The translations under genes were made by a program, and so were the position numbers. A DNA stretch of 64,000 bases from Mucor racemosus (lineage: Eukaryota; Mucoromycota; Mucoromycetes; Mucorales; Mucoraceae): positions 124,001 through 188,000 of the forward strand of contig JAPEHQ010000015.1 of the NCBI GenBank assembly GCA_027405735.1, read 5' to 3'. The first letter of the stretch is position 1; every line of letters begins with the position of its first letter. Below are positions 48,827 to 61,570 of the stretch, in pieces. Under the pieces are notes generated by a model. That model saw nothing but the letters and a program-made list of their open reading frames with translations, was not told the DNA's origin and made no database searches.

Positions 48827-49146
48827 ACGTCTGATTTATCGAGACTTTATAAATTAAAATCAACGTAAAAAGTACCGTTTATTAGAATAAATTAAATATG
48901 GGTTTATATAGTTATTGGAATTGTGTGATAAGATCTAATGGACAGGGATCCATTAGATGTGACAATAGATATTATTATTAATGTGTATGGATATAACATG
49001 TTATGCTTCAGTGGTAATATTGCTATAAGTTATGTTTCATTATTAGTTCCTGGGTGACAGGAATCAGTTACTGGATAGATAAGATCTGCTAGATTTGTCG
49101 GAGATCTTCTATATATCGAATGTTGTAATTCTGATAGATCAACGTC
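48827..49146 (+). mobile_element. Solo LTR 2 with 5-bp target duplication ACGTC
   Basis: 48832-49141 (310 bp) starts TGATTTATCG and ends TGATAGATCA. It is flanked by ACGTC at 48827-48831 and 49142-49146. Internal sequence (GGGTTTATATA near 48900) aligns with solo LTR 1, so both belong to one LTR-retrotransposon family whose internal region is absent from the window. Confidence 0.9.
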
Positions 49147-49339
49147 CAACAAAACAGTAGTAATATATAATGATATTTGATCTTAGTAGAATGCGGTTAA
49201 ATAAGAATATCAGCCTCTAATATAACGACTGCTACCTATATTAAAAATCGTAGTCCCTTATGTTAGCATGCGTATTATGATAAACGAAAAGAATATCAGC
49301 TTGATAGTCTGATATGCCTTATCAAACCGTGAATAATAT

Positions 49340-50700
49340 CCTTGGAATATGAAAACAAAAAGAGAGAAACAACACACGTAGAAAAGGACTTTCAAGGCTT
49401 CACATTATTCAACGCATTTAAAACCCTGCTAAATTGCACATTTCAGCCAGTGTAAAAGCAGCATTACAGCGCCTGAACTATAAACTAAACAAAATAGGCA
49501 ATATCTGCTATAATAGAAACATACATTTTTGTACTACAAACACTGTCTGTCATATCATACATTCATTAAAAATTGCCAAAGCGAGCCCGTAGAGCGACGT
49601 CGTAATTAAGCATAATAGCAAGATTGAACGGCTAAGTCTCTTATACTATGGTGTATCTAAGTTTTAAATAAAATGCGTTTTTTTTAAAACTTTTCTCACA
49701 TTTAACCACGTACGGTCTAAAAATTCAGACTTTGTAGCGGACATTTTTGGGGACTCATTTTATCCTTACCAACACTCATGATTTTGATCAAAAAATAGAA
49801 AAATCAAATTTTGATACCAAAATCAACGTTTAAATATACTACATTGTGAGAAAAAATTGTAGCCATAGCTAATACACATTTTATAAAAGCTTAATATTAA
49901 ATGTTAAGTAATGAAACTTTGTACTTTTGGCCCAAAAACGGAATTTTGTTTAAAGGATTTTCATGTAATATTTTACAATAAAAATATTTATTATTTTTAT
50001 TGAGCAAATAGAGGGCTAAATTCTGTATATGTGTATACTTTTTGGTTTTATAATTGGTAGTATAATTCACCCTAAATTTGCAAAACCAAAAAAAAAAAAC
50101 TAAAAAATGTCAAAATTGATGATCTGGACAAGAATAAATTTTAAAATTAATGTTCCGCTTATACGCCTTGTAAGTCTTAAAAATAAGAAATTTTATAATA
50201 CTGGAGCACTTTTAAGAATTTAGGATGCTCTACCCACTTGTATCAAGCTTATTACTGTAAATTTTTATACATGCTAATATTGTGCTGTAGTTTATTTGAT
50301 AATAATATAATCTTACTTTATAATTATTGCGCTAGAGGTGATTTACATTGATCTTTAGTCTAACCTCTCCAATATCATAAACATAAACATGACCATCACT
50401 GGAGCCTATTACCGCGTTTTTACCCTCTTTGTTCCAAGCCAATTTATTCAATGCTTTACCAGAATGAACAAACTTACTTTTGACCTATAAAAATTGATTT
50501 ATTAGTAAAATCAATTATTAATAGCAAGCTAATAAGTAATAATTATGATGTACGTTTGATATTTGATAGTGGTATACATGACAACATTTTGTTTTTTCTT
50601 AGCTGCTGGCCACAAAATAATAGAAAAAAATACTTTTTAGAAACTAAATAGACTAACAAGAGTTTATTCATTCATTCAAATCAAGTAGATACTATACATA
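49340..50700 (+). repeat. Repeat family B copy 3 with captured dynein exon
   Basis: 49340-50290 is the B core in direct orientation. 50290-50700 continues into gene-derived sequence whose coding strand is minus. The far edge (50540-50700) matches 45340-45480 inverted and 63900-64000 direct. Confidence 0.85.
50365..50484 (-). pseudogene. Dynein intermediate chain exon fragment (WD repeat)
   Basis: A 120-nt segment, 40 codons, open on the minus strand and flanked by a usable acceptor (TATAG) and donor (GTTAGA). It reads SGKALNKLAWNKEGKNAV then IGSSDGHVYVYDIGE, matching the last WD repeat of cytoplasmic dynein intermediate chain (family pattern ALNRVRW...GD..G.V.IYDVGE). No other part of the gene is present in this copy, so it is a captured or stranded exon. 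Confidence 0.75.
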
Positions 50701-52539
50701 CTTTTATAATCACCAGTTTTTCTCCAGGTAGATATCGATTATAGACCAAAAAGCATTGATTATAGCGTAGATAACTGAACAAAATGATTAAGTCCTGGAT
50801 GCTTTTTTTGTTCGAAAAAGATATTATATATAACGCGCCCTAACATTAACAGTTAATAATTTATTTCCAAATAAACAATAGGAAAAACATGTACTTGTAC
50901 CTGCTACTTCATTTTAGTTTATAAAAAAAATATTGGTATTTTTATTGTACTTTTAAACATAAATAAAAGAGCTGAAGAATGGGAAAGAAAAAAGATTTTG
51001 TCTGTTACAAACAGAAATTTACAAGGGCATAAATACTTTTAGTGTTACCAAACAGGTTGTTATCATCGTTGTTCCCATTTGGCCTCCGAAAGAAAAACAT
51101 GGGTAGAACTCTTTCAAACCCCAAATTTCAAATTGATATATCTCGTCAATAAGGCAATTCTGTTGAATCAGAGTAGCTCACATCTGCTTTAAACCATTCA
51201 AATTAATCTTCGTTATTAATTATATTATGATTGATACTGTATACTTAATAAATTGATTAAAAAACTTTGATTTCATTGCTCTACTCATCTGTGCTGCCTG
51301 ATCTGCAAAACATTTTTTATTCTGCCCATCTGTGCAGATCATTATGTCCATTAGAAGTATAATAGTTTGGCCGTAGTAAAAGCTAGAACTGGCTACAAAC
51401 CCACAAAATATTTCATAAAAGTGATAAAATTTCAAATGATATTATAGAAACACAAAAAAAAAAGAATAATCTGATGTCTTGCCTAATGACCATAGTTTTG
51501 ATCGTAGCTATACTTGAAAACAAATATTTTTACAGCTGACAATCGTAAACTAAAATAGTAAGTGTAAAGAAGGTTAATTTGTTTAAATTTTATGTGTGAT
51601 AATGTAACATCTATAATATTAGATTTGGCTTGCATATAAATTTAAGCAGTAAGTGTTATTTAAGTTTATGCTCGAACAAAAACCATCATTGTTGTAAAAA
51701 TTATAATAGCTATAAACATATCTACAAATGACAATAATTGTAAATATATTGGTTCTTACGTTCTTACATGTATTGCTCTACATCAACAACTTACTGAACT
51801 GTATTATTGTCTATAACCTATATTAATAAAAAAAATGTAATTTAAAAACCCATTCCAGTAAAAAAAGGTAATGGAATTTTGAGAACGACACGATGCTCAT
51901 ACAAACCAATTTGTGCCCATACGGTCAGCTCATTATGCTCATGGTCAAATTTTACTATTATGCACAAATAGAGATAATGATATGCTTGTGGGCAATTCTA
52001 CCTTTATAAACACATGGAATTAATGTCATGCACACGGACAGAATCTATAATTCTACACATACAGGCTTAGCGGTGTGCTCGTGTGCAGTTTCTTTTGTTG
52101 TGCCCATGTGCTTCTTGTTGTCTTTTTAGCCGTATTCAGTGGGCACAATAGCTCAGGCTATAGTTTGCAGCCCAACTGGGTACAACAAAATCATCTTGTG
52201 CAGAAAATGTCGGCCGTAGTGATATAATCAATCGTGGGTATTAATCATATGCTAGTAATAGAAAGTATAATTAGTAACACCAACCTCCCTTCCCTCTTCC
52301 CAATTATAGAATCAAAGTACTGTAATTCATGTAATCTTCCATATTATATATCCAGATTGACAAACAATTGTTTTATTACATATATATATAACCAATCAAG
52401 TCTAGGTAACATACACTACTAGTTCCACATTCATTAGTACATACAATATAAGCTGAGTTTTATAACATAATACACAGCAATATAGAACTTATCATATCAA
52501 ACTGTGGTGTCATAACCGTAACCAAGTACAGTTTATAGA

Positions 52540-53700
52540 CTTGTGGACGCAATAAATTTAGTTTTTTCAAAATATTAATTTTTTTGCGGAGATATCCTCA
52601 AAAATGTGTGCAAAGAGATCTTTTCGTTTCTAGGTTCAATTTTTCCCTTATATACTCTCATCCCAAACTCTTAATTTGAAAAAAAATTGACAAAAAACAA
52701 AAATCTTATATTCTATATGAAAATACAGCTAGAAGGTTCCGCAATGGCTTGATCGATAGATAAACGTCTTGAGCATCATTTACATCATTTACATTATGCA
52801 TATTTAAAAAATGCTTATAAAAAGTGATGTATATCTTCAAAACCTCCAAAATTTGAATCATATCTTAAACAAAATTTAATGAGAAACATTTGTCTGGGTT
52901 TTATTTAGATGGATACAGAATCCAAAACTGTACACAACCATTTAATACCCTAGTTCAACTTATTTTGCAGTTCATGAGCCATTAAACAATTTTGGTTTTT
53001 GAATAATTTTTCGTTCATTTCGGCAAATCAATTTTTTAACCCGTTATGCTAGATTTTAAGCATTGATAAGAGCTATTATTTTGATTATCTCGCCGAAAAA
53101 TCAATACTTTTTGTTGAAACAAAAAATACAAAGTAGCTTTGAGTTGCTTCTATCTTGCAATTACGAAAAATTAATGCCTCAATTTTGGTGCTCAATTTTC
53201 AATAATTAATTTTGGTCAATTTTGGTCAATCTTGGTCAATGCTTGGGCAGTGCATTTATATTCTGATATTAATATATTTATTTTTCGAGAGATATCAATA
53301 GCCTATAGAGTGAAGATACATCTTCTTTGAAGGTTTTACATAATTCGACTCGGTATTGTTGAGTAAAAGCATTTGAAAACTATCTAAAAACCATCTGAAA
53401 CCTACTTTTTATAACCGTAAAAAATCGATAGCAGAAGCCTTATCTCGACAAATTTTTATCTTAATAACTTCCAATTTTACATGAGAGTAGGAGCACTTCT
53501 TTGACACGCTGATATCAAACATCAAAGAGAAACATTCAAAACCTAGTATGTGTCGAGAAAACCATCGCCAAAATGGATCTATAGCTTATTGCACATTTTT
53601 ATTGAGAATAATTTGAATACGATCTCTATGAATACTAATCTAAGTAAGCTGCCACTCTACTCATGGATATAGCTTTGAATAGGTACTACAAGCGTTTCAG
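52540..53700 (-). repeat. Dispersed repeat family A, copy A4 (inverted)
   Basis: The reverse complement follows 19250-20200 of copy A1, including the region homologous to the A1 open frame. Here that frame has stops and frameshifts, so it is not coding. Confidence 0.7.
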
Positions 53701-55605
53701 ACATCAGCTTCCATGGGTCATTGTGCATTCGGTAAGTTTGAGCAACAAGTTGATTACCTGCTATTTACGACTATTGAAAATTAGTAATAACACATCCGAT
53801 TGCAATGAATATAGGTCTAAATGAGCTCCCGCTGCAATTATAAATACGTCTAGAATTTATCCACAAAATTGCGAACTTTTATCCTCTCCGGAGGTGTTGT
53901 GGGATGGAGAAGTGAAAACACCCACTTGTTTCATCTATTTTTCGAAAAAAATAATAAGATGTAATGGCATCTTTACCTGTGAAAAAGATTTGAGTTTATC
54001 AGAGAAAAAAAAAGACGATTCAAAATCAAATAAATCAAGGCCAAGAATTATTGGAAACCATCGACAGGAATAACAGATTGTAATGGAAAAATGAAAATAA
54101 CAATTTTCAAATTTTATATAGCCATCGCGAGAATGGGGCAAAATTATTCTTTCCTGCTATATCTATTTCTGATCTATAAATTTCTACTTTTGAAATTTTT
54201 GCAACAGACAAGTAATATTTTTTCTATAAGCATATCATAGAGCTACTTCGTATGTACCCGATATCTACATTGGCATTTTAGTGTGCAAAAATATATCATT
54301 TTATTACTGAAAATTCAGACATTACAGAAAAATATTTGGACAACTGTAGTTGTATATTGAGACAAAGGCTAAACGAAATTTAGACACAATGAGAATATAA
54401 ATCCATACAAATTGGCAATAAATTTCAGACGAATAAGGTATTATTTCTAGATGCTAGTTGGCTAATATAAAAAAATACTTTTTATAAAGACAATATTATT
54501 AGCTATTCTTTCAGACTTGACTAGGAATTCGTTGAGTAAAATTGGAATGGCAATAGAGCATGGTAGTATTCGTTGAATATTGCTTCAGTATCCCCCCCCC
54601 CATTCATAGAGTAAAATATTGCTTGATCCTCTAAATAGATATTCCGTAATATATTGTATGATGCATAATAAAATAAATACAAGAACGTGTCTTGATAACA
54701 GAATTCTACATTGTTTCGATTGCATGTAGGCAATATATAAAGTTTATTCGTTTCCTGTAATTTAATAAATTATAAGAGCTACATATACTCAAATAGGTGA
54801 TCTTTAAGCAGGAGACTGTATGAAACCTTTAAACAAGTTCAAACCAACAATATTGTAACATTATTCTTGTATAAAATAGTTTATTTAATTCCTTTTAAGC
54901 TTTTCCATTGTTAAGTTTGCGCATGTCTTGTAACATGTAACTACGTGTACCCAAGATTTACACAAAAGCGTTGTTTACTGAGATACAATAATGCCTTGCG
55001 TGCGTTTTAAGCTATGAACCCCAAAAGTGAGATATCCGCCGCAAGTATACGCGCAACAAATAAAACTCATTTTTTTTAAAAAAAAAAGTGAGATATTTGA
55101 AGGATTTATTCAATCTCATAACGCATGGCAAATTAGAATAACAAGTTAATTTATTTAATATAGGCATCTCAAGTACATTTGGATGTTTTTTTTTCTGTCG
55201 CTACTCATCGAAAAGGTTGATTTAAACAACCATCGTAAATTGGTCATAATTTTATAATAAAGAAAGCACATACTTTGGCTCTTTTACGAGATACAAATTA
55301 TTTTCAGAAAGGGGCAGCATAATGCAACTAATTTATTTACATTTTGCAATGTCCAATGTATACCTTAAAAAGCGTTTAGTATATCTTTAGTTATATAAAA
55401 GGTGGCACGCTTTGATTTTGAAGATTGCCAATCTTTCTCAAGTTGAATAGTTATCAAAAGGCATTTCGACATATAAAGAGCCATATATTTCTAATATATG
55501 CTGCATTTCAATTTTCTTAAATATGACCAAGTCTATAAAGTGTAGAAACTTAAGAATAAAAGGTATGTTTTATGTAATTTTTCCAGAAAGCATCATAATT
55601 GTAGA
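53701..55605. other. Non-coding stretch
   Basis: No gene recognised. It holds a C10 run at about 54592-54602 and adjacent T/A runs near 55071-55087. Short frames here have no family features. Confidence 0.5.
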
Positions 55606-56160
55606 GTGTTTTTAAGAGGTAAAGCCAAGTTTTGCGGTAGAACCATCCGCCTGCACGAAGGTTGCTATTATAGAAGACGACCAATTGATACAAGATCCGG
55701 TGCCAACAATAAATTAAGTATAAATGTAAGCTTCACAGCTAATCTTTTTGTTAAATACCTTTTTTTTTTTTATACCAAATTTAAGATAAAGTGATAAAAT
55801 GCCAGGATCATTCAAATGTGGTATGTTTATATATTCATTATATTATTAAAAATCAATTTAACCTTTGCTTGTATATAGTAAGTAAGCCAGGAAAGAAGGT
55901 TTCTTTGGAAATAATGGTCTATCCTTGTCCAAAATGTAAACATCATGCTTCAGTTCAATTGATACGATCAGAGAAAAGATAGATTTTATTCAACAAGATT
56001 GTGTCGAGCATAACGCGAGTACGATATGGATGTTTATAATGTAATTTTCGAGATGAAGAATTATCATATTATTCCAATGAAATGAATAAGATTATTAATG
56101 AAGGGCGACTTGTTAGATATTATGATAAAACTTTGATTTATCATCTAGTCCAGTTTTCTG
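55606..56160 (+). pseudogene. Broken small zinc-ribbon-like gene
   Basis: Pieces of a coding sequence can be followed. 55606-55720 reads KAKFCGRTIRLHEGCYYRRR. At 55799 a short exon MPGSFKC, then a 67-nt intron, continues into VSKPGKKVSLEIMVYPCPKCKHHASVQLIRSEKR and a stop (55982). After the stop, another frame continues with a second Cys knuckle (YGC, stop, CNF) and NEMNKIINEGRLVRYYDKT up to about 56150. Two CxxC-type knuckles suggest a zinc ribbon. At least two in-frame stops or shifts break it. The family is not identified with confidence. Confidence 0.4.
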
Positions 56161-56404
56161 AAATAGACTCTATAATATACACCCCCTCTTTGAACATCTG
56201 TCAATATACCCTAATTTACTGTATAGAAAAATGCGTGCTGTTTTCTTTTTGTTCTTAATTGAACGTTTCAACTTAATAAGTTTTCATTTATGTAAGACTG
56301 CAGCCAGTAAACATAATGAAACTTTTTTGGGTTGAATGTAAAACAAGTTTCAGTCTTGATCTAGACCTTTTTTTTATTATTAGTGTACAATAGGTAATGG
56401 TATT

Positions 56405-59400
56405 TTAAGAAGAAATAATACTTCCAGTTGATTTGGAAGGTACAATTGACATTCTTTTACGGCCATGTGTAGTTTTTCCTTTGTCTGCCTTTGGAACAAT
56501 TGTCTCTGGAACACCTAATTCAATGGCATGTTGAATAGCAAGGTTTAAGCGCTATTTGAAAAAAAATAAGAGATCAAAAAATCCAACCAAAACAAAACCA
56601 TTATGCACTTACTGTTGCAAGTCTATATTCGAAATCATAGCCCGAGAAAGCTAATGTGGATTCCCAAAGTGATCTTGCTCGTTTATATTCTTCAGTTCCC
56701 CAACAAATGTTACCAGATTCCCTATAAAATAAATCTGATCAGCAAAATAATCCCTTAATTTTACAACGAAACTTACCAATATGCGAATGGCACAACCCAG
56801 TTTGTATGTTTGAATTTATCCTTATTATCAATAATCCAGTTAAGATGCACAATGCCTTCTGTATATTTATTGAGAGCATTCAGTACACCAGCCTTCATTA
56901 AAAGAAGAGTACCACGCTGATCATAGTAATCAGGAGTAGATGTACTTGGTACAAGTTCGACCGTACGAATGTCATATTCCAACTTTTCCCTTTCATAAAT
57001 ACTTTCCAATGTTGTTTCAATAATTTCTAAACATTTCTCAAGTGTATTGGGTGCCATGCAAGGGAATGCATTCCAAGTATACAAGATTTCTAAAGCAGGT
57101 AAACTAAAATCAAGATCTTGATATCCACTTATTTCGAAAAAGGCAACTCGATTCATCACATAGAGTTCAGGTTGAGATTTTCTCTTTTTATCTACTAATC
57201 CAGGTGCTTCAGCAAAAGCTAGAATAGCTTCGGTTCGATTACCCAACATTTCCATACAAGCGCCATAAAAGTATTTCAAAAATGCAGGTGAATTATACTT
57301 TGATTGTAATTCCAATGCACGGACAGCAGCACTGGCCCAATCTAAGCTCATGGCAGAATTAAAAGCAATTTCAAATGTAGCTAAATGACCAATTGTTGTT
57401 TCAGCCCAGTCGCCTTGACTCACTTCAAATGTATAAACAAATGATTGTGTAGAAAGTGGTAAATTTCTTGCTAGACGAGAAACTCTTCCAGCAAAAAACA
57501 AGAAAAATGCAGAATTTGGATAGCTTTGTTGAGCATCAAGTAAACATTCGATAGCAGGTTGTATAAGTTCTCTTGTAAGTACTTGAGGAGCATAAGATGT
57601 CAAGATTACATAATATGATAAAAGCCTGCAAAATAATCAACTTGTCAATTTAATATTATCATATGAATCAAAAAACTTACATTAATGAAGCAAGTGGTGA
57701 TCTAATGCGTTTTCCTTCCAAGCACAATTTCAATAACGCAAATCCAAGATGTTTATCCGCTGTCCATCCAAAAGCAGATACAATTTTCAATATTTTAGGT
57801 GGTAAAGAAGACAGTAATAAATGAACAGAACCTATACCAAATTGTATAGCTGAAATTGTATCTTGGTCCATGTATTTGTTAAAGTTTTGTCCCATACGTT
57901 TATATTCTTGCCAAACAAGACTATAACTATTGTATGCTCTACGGAGGTTTAATCCTGCTTTGAGGTATCCAACAACAGTTTCCATGGAGAGGAATATAAT
58001 GGCCATTAATAAACCACATTCTGCTTTGATAACATGAGCACGAAGAGCACCATTTGGCATAAATTGTAAATCCTGCAGTTCATATTTACTCAAAGCGCTT
58101 GTCTTAGTTGGAAGATGTGTTGGATTAGATCCTATTAAATTGGTAATATAATGAGAAACTGTATCCTTTAAAGGTTTTTTTGCTGATGCCGCTTCAATTT
58201 GTGCATTGGCGAATAAATAAGTTTCTGTTAAATTCGCTAAAGCAGATTCAACATCTTTGGGATCATAAGACTGAATACCATGTTAATAATATTTTTATCT
58301 GTTTGCGAGATATATTACTTACTGTTATAGCTAATTACACATATATGAAAGCAAAGAATCAGTTTAGTTTCAAAAGATATATCTTTTCGGTGATTGCCAT
58401 AATTTACCTTTAATAAATGCCATTGAACCAAGTCCCAAAGCATACAGAGGATCTCTACCAAATTACCAAGTAAATCAATCGCAATTCCTTTAAACAAATA
58501 TCAAAATATACATACTCTTTGGCTCTCTTTTCAAAAATTTCTTTTGCTTCCGAGAATTTATTATTGAAAAAGCAATTCATACCAGTCAACATATCCTCAT
58601 CTATATAATAAATATTAGCATGCCAATCCTGATTTAATCACTGAATGATTATTACCAAACTTCTCTTGTGCTCTAGGAGTTAAATGATTAGGTCTAACCG
58701 TATTAAAATCAATGTTGGACAGAGGAATAACATTTGTAGTAGAAGTAGTAGCAGTAGCAGGAGTTCCATTGATATTATCATCCTTGGAAGTAGATGCTGA
58801 TATTTGTGCACTTTCTGATTTTGTGGGATGTAAATCATCATCATTATCATTATCATCATCATTTTGGTCACCTAATTCGGCAGATAACATTGATGGAGGA
58901 GCTAATCCAGGTGTAGGGGGAGTGACAAAATCTGCCATGTTTTGACCAGCAGGAACATCGATAGAGTTACGGATTTGCTCAAAATGAGTAGTAATCTTGA
59001 GATCAGATACTGAAGCAGCTCTAGGAAGAGGAGAATTTGGCTCACTACCAGCAGTAATATCTTCCTCTCCTCCTAATTCCGCTACTCTTTCTTCATCATT
59101 TAATGGAATATCAATATCTGCTTTAACATTGTCCTCTTTATCCAATACTGAATCCTCTTTTTTAGTCGGGGATGACTCTTCCGGTTTAATTAAGCTGGAT
59201 CCTAAATCATTGATTTCCACCTCAGGGATTGTATCAAGCACATTATCTACTTCTACTTGCACTTGCTCCTCGTTCTTGAAGACAAGAGGTTCTTGTTTTG
59301 TAGGAAGATTAGCCATAACTGTTCCTTGAAGAGCAGAAATTACATTGGATAAGTCTTGAGCAGTTTTTTCGTTGGTATCATCAATAGCATCAGAAAATTC

Positions 59401-59568
59401 ATCTTGACTGACTGATAAAGTGGCAGCTTCATCTTTATCTTGTTGGTTTTTGATTTCCTCACCATTATTATCGGCAATTGTGGCTTCTTCTAATTCACTT
59501 GGTAAATAAGGTGCTGGAGTAGCTGATGAATCTACTCCTTGGGGTTGCTTGGTATCATTATCACTCAT
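56405..59568 (-). CDS. IML2/TTC39 (DUF3808) family protein
   Basis: Predicted 915 residues from nine exons: 58656-59568, 58516-58600, 58408-58454, 58323-58330 (8 nt), 57681-58270, 56777-57625, 56613-56721 and 56405-56551, with all phases consistent (eight listed coding blocks). Residues 1-305 are acidic, Ser/Thr-rich and disordered. The rest has family signatures: DPLYALGLGSMAFIKAITSYDPKD, ELQDLQFMPNGALRAHVIKAECGLL, GIGSVHLLLSSLPPKILKIVSAFGW, ALLKLCLEG, and YPNSAFFLFFAGRVSRL with later TPR-like helices. Yeast Iml2 is linked to inclusion-body clearance and lipid droplets, and TTC39 proteins to lipid metabolism. It appears intact. Confidence 0.9.
58323..58330 (-). other. 8-nt microexon of the IML2/TTC39-like gene
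   Basis: CTATAACA lies between an ATTAG acceptor and a GTAAGT donor on the minus strand. Including it is the only way found to join the flanking exons in frame (phase 1 to phase 0). It yields FIK-AIT-SYDPKD, which restores the family spacing. Confidence 0.8.
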
Positions 59569-61570
59569 TATAAAAGCAATAAAAGACTTCCTTTTGTTTC
59601 GTGTGCGGGGAGAATATTTGTAAAAGAAAGAAAAAAGAGAATAAAGCGAGGTGAGTACTTGAGAAAAACCCTTTTATATACAGTGATGTCTAATCTAGTT
59701 GATTGGATACTTTGATTGTATCACAAGCATTGACTGTATAAAATAGCAAAAAACTATAAAGGAACACCTTCATTCAGTATCCATGTTACTTATAAGACCT
59801 GAGTCGAATTGCTATCGTATTCCGCCTTATTGAATTGAAACATTCAATATCTCATGGTAACCATTTGGACAGATTAGAAAAAGAAAAATGAAAAAGATAA
59901 ATAACATCGCTTCTTTTTTAAGGTTAACGTGATACACGAATAAACCAAAGATAAAATTTCATGGTGTGATGATATTTTATTTTGATTTATTGGTTTAATT
60001 TGTGCATGCAATATTTGTAGAAAAAGCTGATTACTCGACACGTATATCATCAATTTGCCATCTGTAAACATATTACTTTATGCTTTACATCACAGTTTCC
60101 AAATACTTCGTGAGAATATAGAATGTTTTTCTTATGACTGGCGTACAACCATAGAACTACCATTTCACAAATAATATCTGTTGCACATGAAACTATTGCA
60201 GTAACACTCAAACATCTTATGCTGTGCATGAAAGCTTGCTTTTCCGTCAAACAAAAATTGTCGCATATATCTAAAAATGCATAGATCCTATAATAGAGAG
60301 TTTTTAATACAAAAAAAGCCTGTGTACTTGAATAGGAAATTACTATCCTGGACAATAAACCACTAATTACTATGCAATTTCAATATAATACCATGATATA
60401 TATTTATATATGCTCTCAGCTTCAAATACTTCAAGCATGCTTTGACTTGACTCATGGCATAAAAATAAAAGCCTAATTGATAACATTTCTATTCTCCACT
60501 GCTAGCAATAGGATAAACCACTCTCCTAATTCACTTGGCTGCGCAATGCACAATGATGTTTAGTTTCAGCAATCTATATCACTCTTCATCAAAAATTATA
60601 TTTTTGTTTTGGGGTAATACTTTTATATATATCAATAAACTTTTATGTAAGATTTAAAATCGAATCCTGCATCTCTATATACCGTAGATACATCAATTTC
60701 AAGATTTTCCCAGCATTGTTAAAATCGGAAAAGAGTAACATATATTCTATGTTGTCTTGGTAAAGTTGCTAATCAAGAGAATAAGGCACTTTTGTTTATT
60801 AAAAGTATCAATTTTGCCCTGCCATTGAAGTAATGATTAATGAATGTGGACTAGAAACAAAGAGAATTGAAATTGATATTGATTTTTTTTATTGCTAAAG
60901 GTAAAGACGATAGTAGGCAGATAAATGTACAGAAAAATCATTAATTTATTAATGAACAATTGGAAATAGGGCCACTTCATGACCCCTATCTATCATTTTT
61001 TCAAGATCATTTTGGTATGAGGTTTTACTAGTTCACATCTCATATCGGAGGGCCGATCTGACTAAATATTCTAAAAGTCAATAAACTCAAATTAAGGTAT
61101 ATATAATTATATATATGAAAGTGAATTTCCAAAAAGAAACTGGATTGTGATAATATAGACCGTTGACAGTCTGCCATTACAGCTTGAGCTTGACTCGACG
61201 AATTACGGTTTTCCGGTATTTTTCTGGTACTTACCTGCTTATAGTTATTTAAATCAATACTTGAAATCCGACTTTTTTTTTTTTTTGAAAAATGAATGTA
61301 AAACACACTGCATGACAACTTTGATTATGCATACATAAGATGATTACTTTTTAATTCCAGTAGTTGTCATTGTCATATATGCTGGTTTTTGCTGATTTAG
61401 TGTTATTTCTAATTTTGAATAGTCTGTGAGAGTTATATGTAGATAACGATTATTTCCAATACAATAAAATAAAGACTACAAATGATTATATCACGGAGAA
61501 CGTAGGGTCTCTGTTATTAAGCTAAAAAAGGAAGCCAGGAGCCATCATGCCCTGAATTCTAAAAGTATTC
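59569..61570. other. Non-coding stretch upstream of the IML2/TTC39-like gene
   Basis: Contains a probable TATA element on the minus strand at about 59671-59680 (TATATAAAAG, 103 nt upstream of the start). Farther on are fragments of low-copy repeats: 61360-61430 resembles 18685-18755, and 61495-61515 is the inverse of about 20945-20965. No gene is supported. Confidence 0.5.
59671..59680 (-). promoter_or_regulatory. TATA box of the IML2/TTC39-like gene
   Basis: Minus-strand TATATAAAAG about 103 nt upstream of the ATG at 59568. Spacing is like that of the two secreted-protein genes. Confidence 0.5.

Larger units (their letters stand above)
47580..52221. mobile_element. Long-terminal-inverted-repeat element with CACTACGG ends
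   Basis: The left arm (47580-48776, interrupted by a solo LTR) and right arm (51377-52221) are inverted copies of about 850 bp. They begin and end with CACTACGGCC and its complement, and both have GCACAAGATGATTT about 20 bp inside. Between them lie a second solo LTR and repeat B copy 3. No transposase frame was found, so it is non-autonomous or decayed. No clear target duplication is visible at 47579/52222. The family is undetermined. Confidence 0.65.

Noticed and set aside
47580..52221. Assignment to the CACTA (EnSpm) superfamily from the CACTA start
   Set aside because: No transposase and no 2-3 bp target duplication visible. Five matching bases are not enough.
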